A stretch of DNA of 27,932 nucleotides from a virus. The DNA lies in IMG/VR virus record IMGVR_UViG_3300045941_000196, positions 1 to 27,932 of that record. The stretch is one strand, 5' to 3'. Numbering within the stretch: the first letter of the stretch is position 1; each line of letters begins with the position of its first letter. A program made the position numbers and the translations under genes. This document shows positions 14,758-21,926 of this stretch, piece by piece. The notes under the pieces are model-generated. The model did no database searches, was not told the DNA's origin, and saw nothing but the letters and a program-made list of their open reading frames with translations.

Positions 14758-14859
14758 ATGCCGGCCGTGACACCCCACGTCTACGCCAAATCCTCTTCAG
14801 CTACGCCAGCCGCAAGCCGTGTTTCCGTGCGCCCACTTCCTTCCTGCGGAGGCCGCTGA
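14758..14859 (+). CDS. Possible 33-residue leader ORF
   Basis: An ATG 25 bases after the -10 box opens a 33-codon frame whose TGA overlaps the next start (TGATG at 14857-14861). GAGAGG lies directly before the ATG, too close for an ideal SD. The peptide is Ser/Ala/Arg-rich and matches nothing I know. It may be a coupling leader or only untranslated leader sequence. Confidence 0.25.
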   Translation: MPAVTPHVYAKSSSATPAASRVSVRPLPSCGGR

Positions 14860-15203
14860 TGACCTCGGAAGACTGGAAAACGGTACTGCTCGCTTTCATC
14901 GCGACGATCGGTGGCGTGCTCAACGCGATCATCCTGGTTTACGTCGAGCACCTGCGCCGGAAGCAGACGGCGAATGACAAGAAGACGGACGACGCGACCG
15001 TTGCCTCGAAGGCCGCGGAGGCGTCGGCGAATGAGGCCAAGAGGGCGGTGAACGGGCGCCTTGACGAATTGCTCCAGTCGGCCAAGGAAAAGGCATTCCT
15101 CGAAGGCAAGGCGGCGGCGCTCGCGGAAGCAGCGGCCGTCTCCGTCGCGCAGCAGAAGGCAAAGGTGGCAGCCGATGCCGTTGCCAAGGAAGGTGGAAAG
15201 TGA
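14859..15203 (+). CDS. Single-span membrane protein with coiled coil (holin or spanin candidate)
   Basis: The 114-residue protein has one transmembrane helix at about residues 8-29 (V-L-L-A-F-I-A-T-I-G-G-V-L-N-A-I-I-L-V-Y-V). A basic stop-transfer segment (H-L-R-R-K-Q) and a long Ala/Lys/Glu-rich helix, probably a coiled coil, follow to the C-terminus. It is the first gene after a strong promoter and overlaps the metallopeptidase gene by 4 bases (GTGA). A holin is possible from size and place; an inner-membrane spanin-like or anchoring role is equally possible. No family match is claimed. Confidence 0.7.
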   Translation: MTSEDWKTVLLAFIATIGGVLNAIILVYVEHLRRKQTANDKKTDDATVASKAAEASANEAKRAVNGRLDELLQSAKEKAFLEGKAAALAEAAAVSVAQQKAKVAADAVAKEGGK

Positions 15204-16051
15204 CCAGCGCAGAGTCAATCTGGGCGGTGGAACGGATGAAGGACTTGGCGTGGCTGCCGCAAGATGCCGGCCACGATCCGACCGCGTTCTCCGGCGATGC
15301 CGCGCTGATTCAGTATCAGCAAGAGCACGGGCTGGAGCCGACCGGCGAGCTCGACCCGGCCACGGTCAATTGCCTGTTGCACGATCAAGGCCGCTGCGGC
15401 TGTGTGGAACAGCTGGGCGACGGCTCGCCGACCCTCAAGCTGCAGACCAATCGGCCGCTCGTCTTCGTGCGCGATGCTCTGCCGGGTTTCAGCCGCGACC
15501 AGATTTGGTCGTGGGTCGAGGAAGCATACCGCCGCTGGGGTGCCGTCTGCGACTTCAAGGCGCGACGGATTCTCGACTTCGCGGAAGCGGCCTCCACCGA
15601 TTACGTCAACCTCATTACGGTCGCGGACCTGGGCGCGGGCGGCGTGCTCGCCGACCAGCAGTTGCCCTACACTGGCGGCCGTGTGCTGATGATGCGGCTC
15701 AACTCCCGAATTCGCTGGATGCCGACCGATGGGCCGATGAGCGGTGGCGGCATCGACCCGGTGCGCACGATCGCGCATGAGGGCGGCCACTTCCAGGGGC
15801 ACCAGCATTGGCCCGTCGGTGGCCCGCCCGAGCTGATGGAGCCGACCGTCAGCAACACGATCATCCGTCCGCAGCCGACTGAGGGCGCGGTGTCGGCCGG
15901 ATGGTTCGGGCCGCCCCCGCCGCCGCCCCCGCCGCCGGTTCCGACCGATCCGACGAAGTTCAAGTATTACATGAGCCTTTTCGACGGGCTGACCCGCAAG
16001 CCGGTCGGAAAGAGCTTTGGGCTTACCGAATTGCCGGAGTTTATCCGTTGA
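15200..16051 (+). CDS. Peptidoglycan-binding, matrixin-type (M10-like) zinc metallopeptidase
   Basis: The 283-residue protein begins at GTG 15200. Residues about 10-60 form a PG_binding_1 domain (Q-Y-Q-Q-E-H-G-L-E-P-T-G-E-L-D-P-A-T). The catalytic domain has the metzincin motif H193-E-G-G-H197-F-Q-G-H-Q-H203 (HExxHxxGxxH) and a Met-turn candidate M213. A run of nine prolines near residue 240 leads to a short tail. Architecture resembles matrix metalloproteases with a peptidoglycan-binding domain. No signal peptide is visible, so export would need the membrane protein upstream or lysis. It could cleave cell-wall or S-layer proteins; planctomycetes have protein-rich envelopes. Confidence 0.85.
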   Translation: MTSAESIWAVERMKDLAWLPQDAGHDPTAFSGDAALIQYQQEHGLEPTGELDPATVNCLLHDQGRCGCVEQLGDGSPTLKLQTNRPLVFVRDALPGFSRDQIWSWVEEAYRRWGAVCDFKARRILDFAEAASTDYVNLITVADLGAGGVLADQQLPYTGGRVLMMRLNSRIRWMPTDGPMSGGGIDPVRTIAHEGGHFQGHQHWPVGGPPELMEPTVSNTIIRPQPTEGAVSAGWFGPPPPPPPPPVPTDPTKFKYYMSLFDGLTRKPVGKSFGLTELPEFIR

Positions 16052-17532
16052 TGCGCGCCGTCGTGCTCTCTCTGTTGCTCTGCAGTGCCGCTGTCGCTGG
16101 CCCGGCCGATGCTGTTGCTGTCGCAACCGATCTCGGACGGCTGCCGGAGAATGACCGGCTATTCGCGGCGTATTTCGTCCATCCCGTTCCCGTCGAGGCG
16201 GACAAGCGGCTGGCATTCCTTCCGACGCTGGATGAGTTTCACGACGTTTTCTCGTTCCACGTCAACCAGCTTTCCAGCAAGGGCGCGATTCTCCGGCCGA
16301 CCCGAATCGCTCCGCATATCTGGCGCGCGGACTTGCGACATTACGGCTGGAAGCGATCGACCTGGGACAAGATGGCGCCGGCCAATTACGCCTACGTCGA
16401 ATCCGAGCGAAAGAAGCGGAAGGTGCTCGTCAACGGCCGGCGAGTAACAAGGATTTTCGTCAAGGACGCCGTGGCGCACTGGGTTCCGACCGACGCGGCT
16501 GACTTCCTCGTGAGCGAAACGGGAACGGTCACGCCGATCGTCTCGGCGCCGTGGTTCCTCGCGAACACCTGTAGGCAGTTGACGTTGACCAATCAGCAGC
16601 TCGGCTTCGGCTACTACGATTGGTTCGGTGTCAAAAAGCCGCAGGACTTCTTGAAGCTCATTCGATTCCGCGAGAAAGATTCGCTCGACCTGGAGCGCGA
16701 CATCCTGGAAGTCGTTGACGATTCTGGCGTGAGCAAGCAAAACCGGATGATCGCCCTGCACATCGCACTGACCGGGCTGGTGTGCTACACGCTCGACACC
16801 GACAACGAGACGGGCGCCGGCAACGCGATTGCGAACTTGCAGCGAAATGCCTTTAAGCCGAAAGCTCGCGAGTGGTACTTTGTGCTGCTCAACGGCTTGC
16901 CAGGCTACATGCTCTCGGATGACGACCTGAAGGAGCTCCAGGCGTCCGCCCCAGACTTCATTGGCGCCGACAAGTCGCCGTTGAACCAGTCGATCGACCC
17001 GCGCATTCACGTCTGCCTCGCCTGCATCCGCTGTCACGCTGGCGACGTTCTCAAGCCGGTCGATGGCTGGGCGCGCAAGAACTTCACGCTGGACAAGCTC
17101 GGCCTGATGGTCCCCGCACTGTTCAAGGGCGCTGACCCCGATGAGCAATTCAGGATCTTCGAGGAGCTGAAGCGTCAGTACCTCGTGCTGAACTTCTCCA
17201 ACTCCCTGAATGTCCAACGGACAGCCTACCGGGCGTCGATCAAGGAAGCGTGCGGCATGGAGCCCGGCCCGCTGGCTGTGGCGTTTGCGAAGCACTACCA
17301 CGCCTACGCCGACAAGCCGGTGACGCTGGAGATGGCGGCGGCCGAGCTCGGTTACACCGTCGCGGACACGCGGGCAGCCTTTCGTCGCGCTGGCGATCCA
17401 GGCGGATACGGAATTCCGCCCGAGCTCGCAGCGCTTGCGCTTGCGAAAGAGCAGCCGATGAAGCGGCTCAAGTGGGAAGAGAACTACGCTGAGGCGCAGC
17501 GAATCATGCTTGCAGACAAGGGGAAGCCATGA
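16051..17532 (+). CDS. Exported CxxCH protein (c-type cytochrome-like), 493 residues
   Basis: The start ATG 16051 overlaps the peptidase stop. A Sec signal peptide is clear (M-R-A-V-V-L-S-L-L-L-C-S-A-A-V-A, cleavage near residue 17). A single haem-c attachment motif, C325-I-R-C328-H329, lies in V-C-L-A-C-I-R-C-H-A-G-D, next to an extra cysteine C322. The rest is rich in charged and aromatic residues and resembles no phage family I know. Planctomycetes encode many large secreted CxxCH proteins, so host origin is likely. Whether haem is attached is not known. An ATGA overlap links it to the second CxxCH gene. Confidence 0.75.
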   Translation: MRAVVLSLLLCSAAVAGPADAVAVATDLGRLPENDRLFAAYFVHPVPVEADKRLAFLPTLDEFHDVFSFHVNQLSSKGAILRPTRIAPHIWRADLRHYGWKRSTWDKMAPANYAYVESERKKRKVLVNGRRVTRIFVKDAVAHWVPTDAADFLVSETGTVTPIVSAPWFLANTCRQLTLTNQQLGFGYYDWFGVKKPQDFLKLIRFREKDSLDLERDILEVVDDSGVSKQNRMIALHIALTGLVCYTLDTDNETGAGNAIANLQRNAFKPKAREWYFVLLNGLPGYMLSDDDLKELQASAPDFIGADKSPLNQSIDPRIHVCLACIRCHAGDVLKPVDGWARKNFTLDKLGLMVPALFKGADPDEQFRIFEELKRQYLVLNFSNSLNVQRTAYRASIKEACGMEPGPLAVAFAKHYHAYADKPVTLEMAAAELGYTVADTRAAFRRAGDPGGYGIPPELAALALAKEQPMKRLKWEENYAEAQRIMLADKGKP

Positions 17533-18242
17533 AGTATCTCGTTACCTACTTTGCAGTCTTGGCCGGATGCGTCATCGTCGCGGGGCCGGCAATGGCGAAT
17601 CCGCCGTGCCGATCGTGCCCGCCGAAGAAGGCGACGATTCCGCCGAAGCCTCAGTTTCGCGACAGGTTCGTGCCGGTGAACGTGCCGTATCCATACCCGG
17701 TGCCGTATCAGGCTCCGACGAATCTGGTCGCCACGATCTTCCCGCAGCCGACCTACAACACTTCCGTCACCGTGACAACTCCCACGGTCGCCGCTCCGCA
17801 GGCGGTTCAGTTTCAGGTGACGCAGCCGGGCACTGCCCCGGTGTTCGGCGTTCCCTACGGGCAGGCGCCGCACGCGCCAAGTGCCGTTCCGCTGTCAACG
17901 GAAGCACGACTGGACCGGCTTGAAGTCGCCCTCGGCCAGTTGTGTGAAACCCTGAAAGTCACAAACACGGTCAAGGCGCCGGAGCCGGTTAGGACGCCGG
18001 GCCTGCCGCGCGTGCTCGGTAGTAAGTGCGCCATCTGTCACACGCCAGCGAAGGCCAAGGGAGAATTCGTCCTGTTCGACAAGGGCCAGTTGGCCGCGCT
18101 CACAGCCAAGGACTTCGCGCGGATGCACCGCTACGTTGCGGCGAACAAGTGCCCGCCGGCCAACAACCCTGAGAACGTCGTTCCGCTCGACGACGCGGAG
18201 AAGTCGGAACTGCTGGACTGGATCAGCAAGCAACCCAAGTGA
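17529..18242 (+). CDS. Exported small c-type cytochrome-like protein with Pro-rich region
   Basis: The 237-residue protein has a signal peptide (V-T-Y-F-A-V-L-A-G-C-V-I-V-A-G-P-A-M-A, cleavage near residue 24). A Pro/Val/Thr-rich linker runs to about 125, then a short coiled stretch (L-D-R-L-E-V-A-L-G-Q-L). The C-terminal cytochrome-like domain has C167-A-I-C-H171 and a methionine in F-A-R-M-H-R-Y that could be the sixth ligand. C27-R-S-C30 near the mature N-terminus could bind metal or form a disulfide. Placement beside another CxxCH protein suggests they act together outside the cytoplasmic membrane. Confidence 0.78.
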   Translation: MKYLVTYFAVLAGCVIVAGPAMANPPCRSCPPKKATIPPKPQFRDRFVPVNVPYPYPVPYQAPTNLVATIFPQPTYNTSVTVTTPTVAAPQAVQFQVTQPGTAPVFGVPYGQAPHAPSAVPLSTEARLDRLEVALGQLCETLKVTNTVKAPEPVRTPGLPRVLGSKCAICHTPAKAKGEFVLFDKGQLAALTAKDFARMHRYVAANKCPPANNPENVVPLDDAEKSELLDWISKQPK

Positions 18243-18257
18243 AAGGACCGTGTGCCA

Positions 18258-18503
18258 ATGAAGCGTCCAATCGTGTTCGCGTTCGCCGTGGCGTTCGCCC
18301 TGCTGTGCCTCTCGGCCGGCAGCGCCGACGCCGCCCTGTTCCCCCGCCGCGCCCTGCTCCGCTCGCAGGCGCAGCTCAACCGCTCGCAGGCGCGCCTCAA
18401 CAACGCGCAGGCGAGGGCGCTGAACCGCCAACTGCGGTCGGCGAAGTTCGTTACCGTTTTCGACCCGGTGAGTGGCAAGTTTGTGCAGCTCCGGGTGAAG
18501 TGA
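18258..18503 (+). CDS. Small exported protein (81 residues)
   Basis: ATG 18258 has AAAGGA 8 bases upstream; GTG 18252 is an in-frame alternative. A signal peptide (F-A-F-A-V-A-F-A-L-L-C-L-S-A-G-S-A-D-A) is followed by a basic Gln/Asn/Arg/Ala-rich segment with repeated R-S-Q-A-x-L-N units, then V-F-D-P-V-S-G-K-F-V-Q-L. It is the last gene before a strong terminator. I do not recognise it; it may be a small partner of the two CxxCH proteins. Confidence 0.68.
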   Translation: MKRPIVFAFAVAFALLCLSAGSADAALFPRRALLRSQAQLNRSQARLNNAQARALNRQLRSAKFVTVFDPVSGKFVQLRVK

Positions 18504-18516
18504 TCTCTTCCCGCGG

Positions 18517-18553
18517 CGCCCCGGTTGCCGCGGCTGGTGGCCGGGGCGTTTTT
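18517..18553 (+). terminator. Intrinsic terminator after the exported-protein block
   Basis: CGCCCCGG (18517-18524) pairs with CCGGGGCG (18541-18548) and is followed by TTTTT (18549-18553). It starts 14 bases after the stop of the small exported protein and closes the unit that begins at the 14705 promoter. Confidence 0.8.
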
Positions 18554-18573
18554 CCCCTTTGAGGTGCGATTCC

Positions 18574-18840
18574 ATGAGTGATTGCGTCAAGGTCGAGCAA
18601 CTGAAGGCTGCCGGCGTCGATGAGGCGAACCATGCGGAACTGCTGAGCCTGCCGTCGTGGGTGTCGGTCGAGACAGCGCTGAAGCTCTACGCGCTGTGGC
18701 AGGAATTCAAGCCCTACCTGCCCCCGCTCAAGGACTTCCTGGCGAAGTTCTTTGCGATCTTCCGCGAGTCGCCGCCCGCTCCGGCCCCAGTGCCGCCGCC
18801 GGCGCCCGCGCCGACTGACCCTTTCGCCCCGCCGGCGTGA
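18574..18840 (+). CDS. Hypothetical 88-residue protein with Pro/Ala-rich tail
   Basis: ATG 18574 lies about 8 bases after GAGGTG. The N-terminal half is helical (L-S-L-P-S-W-V-S-V-E-T-A-L-K-L-Y-A-L-W), with an amphipathic or weakly hydrophobic stretch around 50-65. The last 20 residues are almost only Pro, Ala, Asp and Thr. No known domain. Its stop forms a GTGA overlap with the HNH gene. Confidence 0.62.
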   Translation: MSDCVKVEQLKAAGVDEANHAELLSLPSWVSVETALKLYALWQEFKPYLPPLKDFLAKFFAIFRESPPAPAPVPPPAPAPTDPFAPPA

Positions 18841-19175
18841 TCCGCCGGATCATCAGCTGGTGGCGAAGGCGGCGGGAGCGGCTGACGATGCCGCTGGTGA
18901 AGCGTAACCCGCGATTCGAGCGGGAGCAGCGGGAATGGGTGAAGGGGAAGGTGTGCGACTGGTGCGGGCGGCCGGCGACGACCGCCCACCACACGAAGCC
19001 AGTGGGCATCTTTCCCGAGCTGGAAATGGTGAAAGAGCTCTGGCAGCCGGTGTGCAACGGCGAGTGCCACTTGCGACTGTCGCACTCCGGCGACTTCCGA
19101 GCGTACAACCCGCACGCCTTCAAGGATGCCAAGAAGCAGCAGAGAAGGCGCAAAGAAAGGAAGTACACGCGATGA
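18837..19175 (+). CDS. Small HNH nuclease-like protein
   Basis: The 112-residue protein starts at GTG 18837; ATG 18888 is possible. After a strongly basic N-terminus (W-W-R-R-R-R) it has C40-D-W-C43, then A-H51-H52-T-K-P, and V-C73-N-G-E-C77-H78-L. This is the arrangement of compact HNH nucleases: two CxxC zinc pairs with the catalytic His in between. Phage HNH proteins of this size act in DNA packaging or as free-standing endonucleases. There is no terminase nearby to favour the first role. ATGA overlap with the next gene. Confidence 0.75.
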   Translation: MIRRIISWWRRRRERLTMPLVKRNPRFEREQREWVKGKVCDWCGRPATTAHHTKPVGIFPELEMVKELWQPVCNGECHLRLSHSGDFRAYNPHAFKDAKKQQRRRKERKYTR

Positions 19176-19300
19176 CTCGCCTGCTCGCCAATATCGCGTT
19201 CGCCGGCCTCGGCATCGTCCTGTTCGTCGGCTTGGCGATCGCCGCCGGCTTCGACAAGAGCAAATGGATCTCGCAGAAACACGGCTGTCTGCACGGATAG
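19172..19300 (+). CDS. 42-residue single-span membrane protein
   Basis: ATG 19172 overlaps the HNH stop. Residues about 5-27 form one transmembrane helix (A-F-A-G-L-G-I-V-L-F-V-G-L-A-I-A-A-G), followed by a short basic tail. Function unknown. Confidence 0.6.
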   Translation: MTRLLANIAFAGLGIVLFVGLAIAAGFDKSKWISQKHGCLHG

Positions 19301-19333
19301 CGGGCCGTTCAACCCTTCCAGGAGACTCGGACC

Positions 19334-20077
19334 ATGCTCGATCAGCTCCCGGCCGACATCCAGGGCCATATCAACTACCTGCGCGAGTTCGCGCAAAAGC
19401 CGGAGACGATCACGGCGCTCGCCGCCGTTCTCGGCTACATCGCGAGTTACTGGGTCGGCAAGCTGGTCTTCGAGCCATTCAAGGGACCGGCGAAGCTGGC
19501 CTGGTGGGTGACGAAGGGCGCCGGGAAGGTCGGCTGGATTTTCACGGCGACGACGGCTGACGCGGCGTGGTTTCTGACGAGCAAGCCGGTGGTAGGTGCG
19601 TGGCGGCTGGCTTTCCCGCCGATGAGCATGAGGGGGCAGCACGTCCTCGATCATCTCGGCTCCACCGTCCGAGAGGCTTCTCGCCATATCGTGAGCACTT
19701 GTTATCACTCCATCTATCTCTTGCCAACGCGAGACGGCTTCGCGGTCACTGTTCGCGATCGTGACACTGGCGACATTATTCCGCTGAAGCCGCGAGAACT
19801 GAGACGCATCGAAAAGGCGGCAGTGGCCGCCCGAGACAAATTCATTGCCGACATCGAATACCGTGAAGCACGCGAGCAACACGAGTTGCACGCGCTCGAT
19901 ATGGCGACCTCGCCAAACCGCCGCAACCTCGCCGGCCAGCCGATCGTGCAATCCACCCATGACATTCCCGACGTGGCGACCAGGTCGGCCGGCATTCTGC
20001 GTCAAATGCGAGGCGGCGGGAAAAAGACGGAGCTGCGCGGCGGTCTCGACTGCGCCCAAGTAGCCGGCGCCATCTAG
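19334..20077 (+). CDS. Hypothetical membrane-associated protein (247 residues)
   Basis: A good SD (AGGAG, about 9 bases) precedes ATG 19334. One likely transmembrane helix spans about residues 27-47 (A-L-A-A-V-L-G-Y-I-A-S-Y-W-V-G-K-L-V-F), with a second hydrophobic region near 65-82. The C-terminal half is soluble and charged, with L-R-R-I-E-K-A-A-V-A-A-R-D-K. No family recognised. It is followed two bases later by a zinc-ribbon gene. Confidence 0.65.
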   Translation: MLDQLPADIQGHINYLREFAQKPETITALAAVLGYIASYWVGKLVFEPFKGPAKLAWWVTKGAGKVGWIFTATTADAAWFLTSKPVVGAWRLAFPPMSMRGQHVLDHLGSTVREASRHIVSTCYHSIYLLPTRDGFAVTVRDRDTGDIIPLKPRELRRIEKAAVAARDKFIADIEYREAREQHELHALDMATSPNRRNLAGQPIVQSTHDIPDVATRSAGILRQMRGGGKKTELRGGLDCAQVAGAI

Positions 20078-20079
20078 CC

Positions 20080-20280
20080 GTGCTGCGTCGCCCGCCCCAA
20101 CTGGTCACGCCATGCCACCGCTGCGGCGAGCCTGCGGAGCTCGCCGAGCGGGGCTGGCAGATTAAATGGTCGGACGGCAAGTGGCTCACCGTGACGCTCT
20201 GCTTGTTCTGCGCCGACCTGTATTTCGTCGATCGCGAGGCGTTCTACGTTGCCCAGTGGCCGGGGCTGCCGCGTGAATGA
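20080..20280 (+). CDS. Small zinc-ribbon protein (66 residues)
   Basis: Starts at GTG 20080. Two CxxC pairs, C-H-R-C-G near residue 12 and C-L-F-C near residue 41, are about 30 residues apart, as in zinc ribbons. The end overlaps the next start (ATGA at 20277). Function unknown; such proteins are common phage accessory products. Confidence 0.62.
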   Translation: MLRRPPQLVTPCHRCGEPAELAERGWQIKWSDGKWLTVTLCLFCADLYFVDREAFYVAQWPGLPRE

Positions 20281-20438
20281 ATCGGCGAAAGCGACGACCG
20301 ACGAACGATGGCGGCGATGCCCTGGTGCTCGCGGCCGATCTGGATTCGTTGGCGAAGAGACTCCGCAAGGGAGAATTCACCGACTTGCAGGGCACGTTTC
20401 ACCTGGACGAACTCGCAGAGGATGTGTGGGTGTGTTAG
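20277..20438 (+). CDS. 53-residue hypothetical protein
   Basis: ATG 20277 forms an ATGA overlap with the previous stop. The product starts with a basic run (M-N-R-R-K-R-R-P), then has L-V-L-A-A-D-L-D-S-L-A-K-R-L-R and an acidic end (D-E-L-A-E-D-V-W-V-C). Codon use and tight overlap support it as real. No family recognised. Confidence 0.55.
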   Translation: MNRRKRRPTNDGGDALVLAADLDSLAKRLRKGEFTDLQGTFHLDELAEDVWVC

Positions 20439-20475
20439 ACGCGGCTCACGCGCGATGGACGGCGCGGAGGGTCAA

Positions 20476-20667
20476 ATGAAGCGCGGCAAGCAATTGCACT
20501 GTCAACGATGCGAGCGCCCGATGGACTTCAAGCATCAGCGTCCTCGACAGTGCGAAGTTGGGGTTATCGTCATCATCGACTGGCAGTGTCCGCAATGCGG
20601 CAAGCACGAGCAACAAATACTGAGGAAGCCTGGAAAGAGACCGCCGCTCAATGGGAGAAGTCACTGA
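20476..20667 (+). CDS. Small zinc-ribbon protein (63 residues)
   Basis: ATG 20476 follows GGAGGG at about 5 bases; ATG 20456 in frame lacks this. Two CxxC pairs, C-Q-R-C near residue 9 and C-P-Q-C near residue 39, flank a beta-rich segment (V-G-V-I-V-I-I-D-W). This fits a nucleic-acid-binding zinc ribbon. Lys/Arg-rich ends. The stop TGA at 20665 lies inside the region leading to the next SD. Confidence 0.62.
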   Translation: MKRGKQLHCQRCERPMDFKHQRPRQCEVGVIVIIDWQCPQCGKHEQQILRKPGKRPPLNGRSH

Positions 20668-20679
20668 GGGAGGTCAAAA

Positions 20680-21231
20680 CTGTTCCCCATCGACTACGCC
20701 CTGTCGTTGGCTCTTATCATGGGACCGTGGGCGACGGACTGGATGGTCGTGCGGAGCGTCCAAAGGGATTCGAGTGGGACCGTTGGGCCATCCCTCGGGC
20801 AAGAAGTGCTCGATCCGCGCGAGTGCCGCTACGTCTTCGTGAGGCAAGAGGATTACCTGGCCGATTGCGGGATGGTCCGACGGCGATGGCGGGAGCTGCG
20901 CGACGCCCCGCCGCTGCACCACTGTATGCGGTTTCCTGACCGAGCATTCATCAACGATCTGCTCTTTTTCAACCGGCAATATAGCGACCATGTTGAGCGG
21001 CAACGCGGGATCGGCTTCGGCAACGACTGGGCCTTGCGCGAGACGGTGTGCGAGTGCAACCGGCTGTATGCGATCTGGGACACGGCGCGGGATGCGCGCT
21101 GCGACTATTACTACGTCACTGTTCGCCGTGGCGCCTTGAAGAAGCTCCGCGAAATGATCGGTTTCCCGGCCTACTGCTCCGGGTGCATGCCGCCGCACAT
21201 ACCGATATGGCGTTTCGCAAAACTAGACTAG
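20680..21231 (+). CDS. Hypothetical 183-residue phage protein, probable CTG start
   Basis: The frame opens after TGA 20665-20667. CTG 20680 has an ideal SD (GGGAGG at 20668-20673, 6 bases away). TTG 20707 and ATG 20719 have none. The extension gives F-P-I-D-Y-A-L-S-L-A-L-I-M-G-P-W. The protein is mixed helical and aromatic, with a Cys-rich C-terminus (A-Y-C-S-G-C-M-P). No family recognised. Confidence 0.62.
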   Translation: MFPIDYALSLALIMGPWATDWMVVRSVQRDSSGTVGPSLGQEVLDPRECRYVFVRQEDYLADCGMVRRRWRELRDAPPLHHCMRFPDRAFINDLLFFNRQYSDHVERQRGIGFGNDWALRETVCECNRLYAIWDTARDARCDYYYVTVRRGALKKLREMIGFPAYCSGCMPPHIPIWRFAKLD

Positions 21232-21242
21232 GGAGAAGGGCA

Positions 21243-21926
21243 TTGCGAGGAAGACTTCAAGACCTCACAAACAAGACGTTTGGCATGCTCACGGCCATTC
21301 GCCATGTAGGGTTTAGCGCCGGATCGTCGGCACTCTGGGAATGCAGATGCGTGTGCGGCAGGATTACCACCGTGTCACAAAACAACCTCTCAAGGACCAA
21401 CCGGCCACGTAGCTGCGGATGTGTGAAGCGCCGGCGAGCCGAGCATGATGACCAATTCGTCCTGAATACACGGAAGATCGGCGACTGTCTCGAATGGCAA
21501 GGCTCGCTAACCAACGCGGGATACGGCCAAACCAGCAAGGATGGCAAGCACGTAAATGCCCATCGGCTTTCCTTCGCTATGTTTCGCGGCCCCATACCTG
21601 ATGGCCTTTGGGTTCTCCATCGTTGCGACAATCGCAAGTGCATTCGGCCTTCGCACCTTTTTCTTGGAACTTTGCAAGACAATTCCGACGACATGGTTGC
21701 TAAAGGCAGGTCTGCGACTGGGCTGCGGCATGGCTCGCATACGCACCCCGAATGTGTAGCGTGGGGCGCCCGAAGGTCTCGCCTCAGACCAGAAGACGTT
21801 ATGCAAATACGAAGCATGGCAGCAAACGGACTTCCGCACAGGATCATTGCCGACAAGTTTCAGGTTGCTCGAACGACGGTCGTGAAAATTGCTCGCCGTC
21901 TCTCATGGAAAAGGATGGGAGACTAA
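21243..21926 (+). CDS. HNH homing-type endonuclease with C-terminal HTH
   Basis: The 227-residue protein starts at TTG 21243 (GGGAG 7 bases upstream). Residues 1-65 match the N-terminal module of many phage HNH proteins (L-T-N-K-T-F-G-M-L-T; W-E-C-R-C-V-C-G; S-C-G-C). The HNH_3 domain follows (C-L-E-W-Q-G; H-R-L-S-F; L-H-R-C-D-N-R-K-C; S-H-L-F-L-G-T). The end is a helix-turn-helix (A-A-N-G-L-P-H-R-I-I-A-D-K-F). Such enzymes cut specific DNA sites and spread by homing. Its base composition is less GC-rich than its neighbours, a sign of recent arrival. TAATG overlaps the next gene. Confidence 0.88.
   Translation: MRGRLQDLTNKTFGMLTAIRHVGFSAGSSALWECRCVCGRITTVSQNNLSRTNRPRSCGCVKRRRAEHDDQFVLNTRKIGDCLEWQGSLTNAGYGQTSKDGKHVNAHRLSFAMFRGPIPDGLWVLHRCDNRKCIRPSHLFLGTLQDNSDDMVAKGRSATGLRHGSHTHPECVAWGARRSRLRPEDVMQIRSMAANGLPHRIIADKFQVARTTVVKIARRLSWKRMGD

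Noticed and set aside
14659-14859. 66-residue ORF through the terminator and promoter
   Set aside because: Its first half spans the hairpin and promoter; only the short part from 14758 is kept as a weak leader candidate.
15215-17301. Long minus-strand ORFs (333 and 380 residues) opposite the metallopeptidase and cytochrome genes
   Set aside because: The plus strand carries precise zinc and haem motifs and signal peptides; the minus ORFs have shadow-type Arg/His/Leu-rich composition.
18728-20059. 443-residue minus-strand ORF
   Set aside because: It covers several overlapping plus-strand genes, including a clear HNH protein; no recognisable domain on the minus strand.
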